A DNA stretch of 16,239 bases, taken from positions 1 to 16,239 of the forward strand of contig JBFKUL010000036.1 in the NCBI GenBank assembly GCA_041635755.1. The letters run 5' to 3'. Below the pieces are notes generated by a model, which was not told the origin of the DNA, made no database searches, and saw nothing but the letters and a program-made list of their open reading frames with translations. Of this stretch, positions 9,219 through 15,165 are shown one piece after another. A program made the position numbers and the translations under genes. Position 1 is the first letter of the stretch; each line of letters opens with the position of its first letter. The DNA is from JBFKUL01 sp041635755. Its GTDB lineage: Bacteria > Pseudomonadota > Gammaproteobacteria > Burkholderiales > SG8-39.

Positions 9219-10076
9219 ATGAAACTGTGCGGCTTCGAGGCGGGGCTGGAGCGCCCGTTCTTTCTCATCGCCGGACCATGCGTGGTGGAGTCGCTCGAGT
9301 TGCAGCTCGAGACCGCCGGCCGGCTGAAGGAGATGTGCGGCCGGCTCGGCATCCCGCTGATCTTCAAGTCCTCGTACGACAAGGCCAACCGCAGCTCCGG
9401 CAAGTCCTTTCGCGGCCTGGGCATGGACAAGGGCCTGCAGATCCTGAGCGAAGTGCGGCGCCAGCTGCACGTTCCAGTGCTCACCGACGTGCACGCGATT
9501 GACGAGATCAAGGCGGCGGCGGCGGCGGTGGACGTCCTGCAGACGCCGGCATTCCTTTGCCGCCAGACCGACTTCATCCGCGCGGCGGCCTCGGCCGGCA
9601 AGCCGGTCAACATCAAGAAGGGCCAGTTCCTGTCGCCGCAGGAGATGAAGAATGTGGTCGACAAGGCGAAGGAAGCGGCACGCGAATCGGGCGCCAAGCA
9701 CGAGAACATTCTGGTGTGCGAGCGCGGCTTTTCCTTCGGCTACGGCAATCTGATCTCGGACATGCGCTCGCTCGCGATCATGCGCGAAACCGGTTGCCCG
9801 GTGGTGTTCGACGCCACGCACTCGGTGCAGCTGCCCGGCGGGCAGGGGACGGCCTCCGGCGGGCAGCGCGAGTTCGTGCCGGTGCTGGCGCGCGCCGCCG
9901 TGGCGAGCGGCATTGCCGGCGTATTCATGGAAACGCATCCGAGCCCCGAGAAGGCGCTCTCCGACGGGCCGAATGCCTGGCCGCTCAACCTCATGCAGCC
10001 GCTGCTGGAAACGCTGGTTGAAATCGACCGGGCGGTCAAGCAGCAGGGCTTTGCCGAGAACCTGGTCAAACACTAA
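9219..10076 (+). CDS. kdsA: 3-deoxy-8-phosphooctulonate synthase (KDO-8-phosphate synthase)
   Basis: A 285-aa cytoplasmic TIM-barrel enzyme that condenses phosphoenolpyruvate with arabinose-5-phosphate to give KDO-8-phosphate, the precursor of the lipopolysaccharide inner-core sugar. Signature segments are FLIAGPCVVES, FKSSYDKANRSS, DVLQTPAFLCRQTD, VNIKKGQF and FDATHSVQLPGG. Cys21, His201, Glu238 and Asp249 are all present at the positions of the four metal ligands of the metal-dependent class; the E. coli metal-independent enzyme has Asn in place of this Cys. Length is normal. Start MKLCGF fits the family; an in-frame TTG at 9189 overlapping the pyrG stop is less likely. A Gram-negative host with LPS is implied. 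Its product enzyme eno, next in line, supplies its substrate PEP. Confidence 0.98.
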   Translation: MKLCGFEAGLERPFFLIAGPCVVESLELQLETAGRLKEMCGRLGIPLIFKSSYDKANRSSGKSFRGLGMDKGLQILSEVRRQLHVPVLTDVHAIDEIKAAAAAVDVLQTPAFLCRQTDFIRAAASAGKPVNIKKGQFLSPQEMKNVVDKAKEAARESGAKHENILVCERGFSFGYGNLISDMRSLAIMRETGCPVVFDATHSVQLPGGQGTASGGQREFVPVLARAAVASGIAGVFMETHPSPEKALSDGPNAWPLNLMQPLLETLVEIDRAVKQQGFAENLVKH

Positions 10077-10103
10077 TCTCACCGCAAGAATCGAGAACCC
10101 AAG

Positions 10104-11387
10104 ATGAGCTCAATCGTAGATGTCGTCGCCCGCGAGATCCTCGACTCGCGCGGCAATCCCACCGTCGAGGCCGACGTGCTGCTCGAATCCGGCGTCATGG
10201 GCCGCGCGGCGGTGCCCTCGGGCGCCTCGACCGGAAGCCGCGAGGCGATCGAGTTGCGCGACGGCGATAAGCAGCGCTACGGCGGCAAGGGCGTGCTCAA
10301 GGCCGTCGAGCACATCAACACCGAGATTTCGGAGGCGATCGTCGGCCTCGACGCCTCGGAGCAGACGTTCATCGACAGCACGCTGGTCGATCTTGACGGC
10401 ACCGAGAACAAGTCGCGCCTCGGGGCAAACGCATTGCTTGCCGTTTCGATGTCGGTGGCCAAGGCCGCCGCCGAGGAGTCGGGCCTGCCGCTGTATCGCT
10501 ACTTCGGCGGCTCGGGTCCGATGCAGATGCCGGTGCCGATGATGAACGTGATCAACGGCGGCGCGCACGCGAACAACAGCCTCGATATGCAGGAAATCAT
10601 GATTGTCCCGGTCGGCGCACAATCCTTCCGCGAGGCGCTGCGCTGCGGCGCGGAGGTGTTTCAGGCGCTCAAGAAGCTGATCGACGCAAAAAAGATGTCG
10701 ACCGCGGTCGGTGACGAGGGCGGCTTCGCGCCCGACCTGCCGACCCATGCCGCGGCGATCGAGCTGATCCTCGAGGCGATCGACAGGGCGGGCTATACCG
10801 CGGGACAGGACGTGATGCTGGCGCTCGATTGCGCAAGCACAGAGTTCCACAAGAACGGGCGCTACGCGCTCGCCTCGGAGCGCCTGTCGCTCAGCGCGCC
10901 GGAATTCTGCGATTACCTCGCAAACCTCGCCGATCGCTACCCGATCGTATCGATCGAGGACGGCATGGCCGAGAGCGACTGGGAAGGCTGGAAGCTGCTC
11001 ACCGGGCGTCTGGGGCGCAAGCTGCAGCTGGTGGGCGACGACCTGTTCGTCACCAGCACGCGGCTGCTGCGCGAGGGCATCCAGCAGGGCGTGGCGAACG
11101 CCATCCTGATCAAGGTCAACCAGATCGGCACGCTGAGCGAGACCTTCGCCGCGATCGAGCTCGCGAAACGCTCGGCCTACGCTTCGGTCATCTCGCACCG
11201 ATCCGGCGAAACCGAGGACACCACCATCGCGGATATCGCGGTCGGCACCAACGCGCTGCAGATCAAGACCGGCTCGCTGTCGCGCTCGGACCGGGTGGCG
11301 AAATACAACCAGCTGCTGCGCATAGAAGAAGATCTCGGCGACTCGGTGGGCTATCCGGGCCGCGAGGCCTTCTTCCAGCTGCGTTGA
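10104..11387 (+). CDS. eno: Enolase (phosphopyruvate hydratase)
   Basis: A 427-aa glycolytic enzyme converting 2-phosphoglycerate to phosphoenolpyruvate, a Mg-dependent dimer or octamer that is also a component of RNA degradosomes in some proteobacteria. The N-terminal alpha+beta domain starts with VVAREILDSRGNPTVE, and the barrel domain follows from about residue 140. Active-site residues are all present: H155 (GGAHA), general acid E205 (GDEGGFAP), Mg ligands D242, E285 (SIEDG) and D312 (GDDLFV), general base K337 (LIKVNQIGTL), and H366 in the SHRSGETED loop. Length is standard (about 430 aa). The ATG at 10104 gives the canonical MSSIVDV start. It sits 27 bp after kdsA and 25 bp before ftsB in one transcription unit. 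Confidence 0.98.
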   Translation: MSSIVDVVAREILDSRGNPTVEADVLLESGVMGRAAVPSGASTGSREAIELRDGDKQRYGGKGVLKAVEHINTEISEAIVGLDASEQTFIDSTLVDLDGTENKSRLGANALLAVSMSVAKAAAEESGLPLYRYFGGSGPMQMPVPMMNVINGGAHANNSLDMQEIMIVPVGAQSFREALRCGAEVFQALKKLIDAKKMSTAVGDEGGFAPDLPTHAAAIELILEAIDRAGYTAGQDVMLALDCASTEFHKNGRYALASERLSLSAPEFCDYLANLADRYPIVSIEDGMAESDWEGWKLLTGRLGRKLQLVGDDLFVTSTRLLREGIQQGVANAILIKVNQIGTLSETFAAIELAKRSAYASVISHRSGETEDTTIADIAVGTNALQIKTGSLSRSDRVAKYNQLLRIEEDLGDSVGYPGREAFFQLR

Positions 11388-11412
11388 GGGCCGCGCCCGG
11401 GCGGGAGCGCGC

Positions 11413-11721
11413 ATGAGAGTCCTCGCCGGGATCCTGCTGGCATTGATCGTGCTGCTGCAGTATCCGCTGTGGCTCGGCAAGGGCGGCTGGCTGCGCGTAG
11501 CCGAAGTCGATCGGCAGCTGGGCTCGCAGCGCGCCAAGAACCGCGAGCTCGAGCTGCGCAACGGCGCGCTCGCGGCCGAGGTGCGCGACCTCAAGCAGGG
11601 TGTCGAGGCGATCGAGGAGCGCGCGCGCTACGAGCTGGGCATGGTGCGCCAGGACGAGGTATTCTTTCAGATCGTGGATCGCCCGGCGGGAAGGACCGAG
11701 GCAGGCGCAGGGTCCCGCTAG
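11413..11721 (+). CDS. ftsB: Cell division protein FtsB
   Basis: A 102-aa bitopic inner-membrane protein. Residues 3-20 form one hydrophobic helix (LAGILLALIVLLQYPLWL), followed by a periplasmic coiled coil at about residues 28-72 rich in E, R, L and A. The end of the coiled coil, EERARYELGMVRQDEVFFQIV, is the FtsB/DivIC-family hallmark. In the divisome FtsB pairs with FtsL and FtsQ and relays activation of septal peptidoglycan synthesis by FtsWI. GGGAG lies 5 bp before the ATG. Position directly after eno is the usual one in beta- and gammaproteobacteria. The C-terminal tail (RPAGRTEAGAGSR) is a short, probably disordered extension. Confidence 0.95.
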   Translation: MRVLAGILLALIVLLQYPLWLGKGGWLRVAEVDRQLGSQRAKNRELELRNGALAAEVRDLKQGVEAIEERARYELGMVRQDEVFFQIVDRPAGRTEAGAGSR

Positions 11722-11732
11722 CGCTGGAGAAT

Positions 11733-11775
11733 CGGGGATTGACCCTCGGTCCTCGAGAACGAGGTCCGTCCCCCG
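11733..11775 (+). terminator. Two-part hairpin between ftsB and the dioxygenase gene
   Basis: GGTCCTCG (11748-11755) and CGAGGTCC (11760-11767) form a stem around the loop AGAA, with one central T-T mismatch. An outer stem CGGGGA (11733-11738) with TCCCCCG (11769-11775, one bulged C) can extend it. No T tract follows, so it is either a Rho-dependent or attenuator-type structure or an RNA-processing/stability site, rather than a classic intrinsic terminator. The next gene's Shine-Dalgarno (11781-11787) lies just 6 bp beyond. Confidence 0.4.
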
Positions 11776-11791
11776 GCATCGAGGAGGCCAC

Positions 11792-12637
11792 ATGAACTTG
11801 AACGCGACCCAGCTCGAGCAGTTCGAGCGCGAGGGCTACCTGTTCTTTCCCGGGCTGTTCTCGCGCCCGGAAATCAAGGTCCTGACCGACGAGGTGCCGG
11901 CGCTCTATGCGCAGCGCCGCCCGGAGAACGTGCGCGAGAAGACCGGCGACGTGGTGCGCACGAATTTCGCCGCGCACCTGTACAGCGCGCCGTTTGCCAG
12001 GCTGGCGCGACATCCCCGGATGGTGCGGCCGGTCGAGCAGGTGTTTGGCGAGAAGCTCTACATGCACCAGTTCAAGATCAACGGCAAGATGGCCTTCGAC
12101 GGCGACGTCTGGCAGTGGCACCAGGACTACGGCACCTGGAAGAACGACGACCAAATGCCCGAGGCGCGCGCCATGAACGTGGCGATCTTTCTCGACGAGG
12201 TGAACGAGTTCAACGGGCCGCTGATGTTCATTCCCGGCAGCCATCGGCTTGGGGTGCTGGAAGCCGAGCACGACACGGCGACCACCAGCTACCCGCTTTG
12301 GACCATCAACCACGACACGATCGCCAAGCTCGTCGAGCGCGGCGGCATCGTCGCGCCCAAGGGGCCGCCGGGCTCGATGATCATGTTTCACTCCTGTCTG
12401 GTGCACGCCTCGACCTCGAACCTGTCGCCGTGGAACCGCGTAAGCGTGTACCTGTCGCTGTGCGCGGTATCGAACCATATCCGGCGCTTCAAGCGGCCGG
12501 GCTTTATTGCGCACCGGGATTTCACGCCGATCGAGTGCCTGCCCGATGACTGCCTGCGCAAGGACTACGATGTGCCGTTGCCCTGGAAGGACGGCACACC
12601 GGCCGAAGAGCTGCAGGGCGGGCTGAAGGCCGCCTGA
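11792..12637 (+). CDS. Phytanoyl-CoA dioxygenase family protein, ectoine-hydroxylase-like
   Basis: A 281-aa cytoplasmic Fe(II)/2-oxoglutarate-dependent dioxygenase (PhyH superfamily). The iron triad is H110 and D112 (WHQDYGTW) and H205 (FHSCLVHAS); R216 (PWNR) is the likely 2-oxoglutarate carboxylate anchor. The arrangement WHxDxxTW...NGPLMFIPGSH...GIVAP...NLSPWNR closely follows ectoine hydroxylase EctD, but several residues of the EctD signature differ (a W for the first F, Q for S after WH, G for E, K for H), and no ectABC genes are present. A small hydroxylated substrate is likely but unknown. A strong GAGGAGG lies 4 bp before the ATG. The stop is one base from the next start, so it is coupled to the SAF-domain oxidoreductase and probably works on the same pathway. 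Confidence 0.9.
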   Translation: MNLNATQLEQFEREGYLFFPGLFSRPEIKVLTDEVPALYAQRRPENVREKTGDVVRTNFAAHLYSAPFARLARHPRMVRPVEQVFGEKLYMHQFKINGKMAFDGDVWQWHQDYGTWKNDDQMPEARAMNVAIFLDEVNEFNGPLMFIPGSHRLGVLEAEHDTATTSYPLWTINHDTIAKLVERGGIVAPKGPPGSMIMFHSCLVHASTSNLSPWNRVSVYLSLCAVSNHIRRFKRPGFIAHRDFTPIECLPDDCLRKDYDVPLPWKDGTPAEELQGGLKAA

Positions 12638-12638
12638 C

Positions 12639-13997
12639 ATGAACCTCTACGCCAAGCTGCGCGAACGCGAGGCGCAGGGAAAGCCGCTGCGCATCGGGGT
12701 CATCGGCGCAGGCAAGTTCGGCGCCATGTACATCGCGCAGGTTCCCAACACGCCCGGCGTGCACCTTGCGGGTATCGCCGACCTGCACCCGGAGCATGCG
12801 CGCGCCAATCTCGAGCGCGTGGGCTGGAAGACGGGGGCCTTCGGCGCGGCGTCGCTCGATGCCGCGTTCAAGGAGCGGCGCACGCACGTTGGCGAAGACT
12901 GGCAGGCACTGGTCGCGCATCCGGCAATCGACCTCATCGTCGAATCGACCGGTGACCCGCTCGCCGCGGTGGAGCACGCGCTCGCCGCATTCCGGCACGG
13001 CAAGCACGTGGTCATGGTGACCGTGGAAGCGGATGCTTTCTGCGGACCGCTGCTGGCCCGAAAGGCCGCCGAGGCCGGCGTGGTCTACAGCCTCGCTTAC
13101 GGGGATCAGCCGGCGATTATCTGCGACCTCGTCGACTGGGCACGCGCCGCGGGGTTCAGCGTCGTGGCGGCAGGCCGCGGTCACAAGTGGCTGCCGCACT
13201 TCGCGCAGTCGACGCCCGAGACGGTCTGGCCGTATTACGGACTGACCCCGGAGCAGGCGAAGGTCGGCGGGCTCAACCCCAAGATGTTCAACTCGTTCCT
13301 GGATGGCTCGAAGCCGGCGCTCGAGTCGACCGCGGTATGCAACGCGACCGGGCTCACGCCCGCGCCCGGCGGACTCGCCTTTCCGCCCGCATCCGTCGAC
13401 GATATCCCGCTCGTCATGCGCCCGAAAGAGGAGGGCGGTCAGCTGCATCACAAGGGACAGGTCGAGGTCGTGTCCTCACTCGAGCGCGACGGGCGCGCAA
13501 TTCCCTATGACATCCGCTTCGGCGTCTGGGTGGTCTTCGAGGCCGAGACCGAGTACGTGCAGCGCTGCTTCATGGAGTACGGCGTCAAGACCGACCCCTC
13601 GGGACGTTATGCGTGCATGTACAAGCGCTGGCACTTGATCGGTCTCGAGGTCGGCATTTCAGTCGCCTCGGTGGGGGTGCGCGGCGAACCCACCGGCTGC
13701 GCAACCGGATTCCGTGCCGATGCCGTGGCGACGGCCAAGCGCGATCTCAAGCCGGGCGAGGCGCTCGACGGCGAGGGCGGCTACACCGTGGTCGGACGCC
13801 TGATGCCGGCTGCGGACTCGCTCGCGCAGAATTGCCTGCCGCTCGGCCTGGCGCACGGCTGGAAGCTGCTCAAGCCGGTGGCCGCGGGCCAGCCGCTGAA
13901 GTGGAGCGATGTCGCGGTCGACGCCAATTCCACGGCGGTCAGAATCAGGCGGGAGATGGAATCCATGTTCCGCACTCCGCAGCGCGACGCGGCCTGA
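12639..13997 (+). CDS. NAD(P)-dependent oxidoreductase with C-terminal SAF domain (COG4091/DRL family)
   Basis: A 452-aa cytoplasmic protein. The N-terminal Rossmann fold carries LRIGVIGAGKFG (GxGxxG at residues 23-28), and DLIVESTGDP and HVVMVTVEADAF follow in homoserine-dehydrogenase-like order. The central part has GRGHKWLPHF, CNATGLTP and GVWVVFEAETEYVQRC, and a SAF domain covers about residues 360-435 (KRDLKPGEAL ... LPLGLAHGWKLLKPVAAGQPL). Genes of this type are usually annotated as predicted homoserine dehydrogenase or FlgA-like protein. The same family contains the DXR-like (DRL) reductoisomerase of Brucella, which makes methylerythritol phosphate, but not all family members have that activity. 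It starts one base after the dioxygenase stop and is followed after 2 bp by the 84-aa gene, so the three form one translational unit. The substrate here is not determined. Confidence 0.88.
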   Translation: MNLYAKLREREAQGKPLRIGVIGAGKFGAMYIAQVPNTPGVHLAGIADLHPEHARANLERVGWKTGAFGAASLDAAFKERRTHVGEDWQALVAHPAIDLIVESTGDPLAAVEHALAAFRHGKHVVMVTVEADAFCGPLLARKAAEAGVVYSLAYGDQPAIICDLVDWARAAGFSVVAAGRGHKWLPHFAQSTPETVWPYYGLTPEQAKVGGLNPKMFNSFLDGSKPALESTAVCNATGLTPAPGGLAFPPASVDDIPLVMRPKEEGGQLHHKGQVEVVSSLERDGRAIPYDIRFGVWVVFEAETEYVQRCFMEYGVKTDPSGRYACMYKRWHLIGLEVGISVASVGVRGEPTGCATGFRADAVATAKRDLKPGEALDGEGGYTVVGRLMPAADSLAQNCLPLGLAHGWKLLKPVAAGQPLKWSDVAVDANSTAVRIRREMESMFRTPQRDAA

Positions 13998-13999
13998 GC

Positions 14000-14254
14000 A
14001 TGGCGGACACCGTTTCCACACCGATGACCAAGTTCGGCCTCAAGATCCGCACGCGCGGCGGGCTGGCGGTCGACAACCTTACGGTGCACGCGCGGGATCA
14101 GGCCGACGCCGAGCGCCGGATCCGCCAGATGTACCCGAGCTGCGAAGTCCTGGAGTGCAAGCCCATGCAGTCGCCGATCCGGGACGACGCCCTCAATCTC
14201 GAAAACATCATCTCGCTCATCTCGAAGCAGCCCGACGACGACAAGGGCTCCTGA
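14000..14254 (+). CDS. Conserved small protein of unknown function (84 aa)
   Basis: A soluble 84-aa protein with no signal peptide or membrane segment. It starts two bases after the SAF oxidoreductase stop without an obvious Shine-Dalgarno, so translation probably depends on coupling. The core has an alternating beta-alpha-beta look: KFGLKIRTRGGLAVDNLTVH, then a charged helix (DQADAERRIRQMY), then a strand with two cysteines (SCEVLECKPM). The C-terminal 30 residues are acidic and probably helical, then disordered (PDDDKGS). I recall similar short proteins in other betaproteobacteria but no assigned function. It could serve the upstream enzymes or the convergent ParA gene, whose end lies 14 bp away. 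Confidence 0.75.
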   Translation: MADTVSTPMTKFGLKIRTRGGLAVDNLTVHARDQADAERRIRQMYPSCEVLECKPMQSPIRDDALNLENIISLISKQPDDDKGS

Positions 14255-14268
14255 GCGCCGCGCGTCGG

Positions 14269-15081
14269 TCAGTCCGGGCGCGCGCTTTCGTCGCTCTCCC
14301 GCATGCGCAGTGGCCGCGGCTCGATGAAGCCGTCGAGGATCAGCTCGTCGACCAGGGCGTCGTAATCGTGCGCGCCCCGGCTGGCAGGAGCGTGCGCGAA
14401 CACGTCCTTGCGTTCCGCCGGGCTCTCCGCGAGCGCGACGTTCTCCGATATGCGCGTGCGGCAGAACTCGCGCCCGAAGCGCGCCTGGAGCTCCTCGTGG
14501 ATGCGGTGCGAGAGCTTGCGGCGGGTGTCGAAGCGCGTGATGACGTAACGGCGCTGCACGCGCCGCTTGAGCACGTGCTCCAGGGCCCGAAGGGTTTTCT
14601 CGCTCTGCTGCACCCCCTTGACCGCGAGATAGTCGGCTGAAACCGGAATCAGTACGCGATCGGCGGCGAAAATCGCCGACAGCGAAAGCACGCCGAGCAT
14701 CGGGCAGCAGTCGATCACGATCGGTCGCCCGGTATTGAGGTTCTCCTTGACGATGCCGTGATTGAGCCGGTTCAGCACATTGATGCCCTTGCCGAACTGC
14801 GTATCGACCTTGGACAGCTCGACGTGCGCCGAGATCACCAGCCAGCCACCGCTCGAGGGACGGATCAGCTGGGCGAGCGGCTTCGACTGCTGGTAGAAGC
14901 CGAACACCGAGTCGGCCGCGAGTTCGACGTTCGCGCCGCAGACGAATGACAGGTGGGCTTGGGGGTCGAGATCGATGGAGAGCGGGTTGTAGCCGCGGCG
15001 CGCGAGCGCAGCAGTGAGGTTGAGGCTGGTAGTCGTTTTTCCGACCCCGCCCTTCTGGTTGAAGATCGCAATCTTGGCCAT
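14269..15081 (-). CDS. ParA-family (MinD/ParA) partition-type ATPase, orphan
   Basis: A 270-aa cytoplasmic P-loop ATPase. It opens with the deviant Walker A QKGGVGKTTT (K10 signature lysine, K15, T16), followed by A' motif IDLDPQAH (D37/D39) and Walker B IVIDCCPMLG (D124), where most ParA proteins have a D-x-P-P sequence, so the CC is unusual. LIPVSADYLAVKGVQQSEK and the ISENVALAESPAERKDVF segment are typical of ParA. There is no N-terminal helix-turn-helix, so it is a chromosomal-type or orphan short ParA. No parB or parS-like gene adjoins it. Such orphans position other cargoes (chemosensory arrays, carboxysomes, PHB granules), but the cargo here is unknown. The C-terminal tail after about residue 250 is charged. 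It is convergent with the 84-aa gene and preceded by its own promoter. Confidence 0.93.
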   Translation of the reverse strand: MAKIAIFNQKGGVGKTTTSLNLTAALARRGYNPLSIDLDPQAHLSFVCGANVELAADSVFGFYQQSKPLAQLIRPSSGGWLVISAHVELSKVDTQFGKGINVLNRLNHGIVKENLNTGRPIVIDCCPMLGVLSLSAIFAADRVLIPVSADYLAVKGVQQSEKTLRALEHVLKRRVQRRYVITRFDTRRKLSHRIHEELQARFGREFCRTRISENVALAESPAERKDVFAHAPASRGAHDYDALVDELILDGFIEPRPLRMRESDESARPD

Positions 15082-15123
15082 TCGGCGCCGATCCCCCTCG
15101 GCGAGCTCGCGGTCTCAGCCAGC

Positions 15124-15153
15124 ACGCTACTCACCCGGGTGGCCGCTTGTCAA
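15124..15153 (-). promoter_or_regulatory. Sigma70-like promoter for the ParA gene
   Basis: On the minus strand TTGACA (15153-15148) is a perfect -35 and TAGCGT (15129-15124) is a weak -10 at 18-bp spacing. It lies between the TAXI gene end (15166) and the ParA start (15081), so ParA can be transcribed independently of the gene behind it. GAGGGGGA, about 10 bp before the ATG, could serve as a distant Shine-Dalgarno. Confidence 0.45.
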
Positions 15154-15165
15154 TTTGGTAGTAGT

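Noticed and set aside
11792..12637. Calling the dioxygenase EctD (ectoine hydroxylase)
   Set aside because: The EctD signature is only partly matched and no ectABC genes are nearby, so only family-level assignment is supportable.
12639..13997. Calling the SAF-domain protein homoserine dehydrogenase or FlgA
   Set aside because: The Rossmann fold resembles homoserine dehydrogenase and the SAF domain is shared with FlgA, but the two-domain arrangement is that of the COG4091/DRL family, and no threonine-biosynthesis or flagellar genes adjoin.
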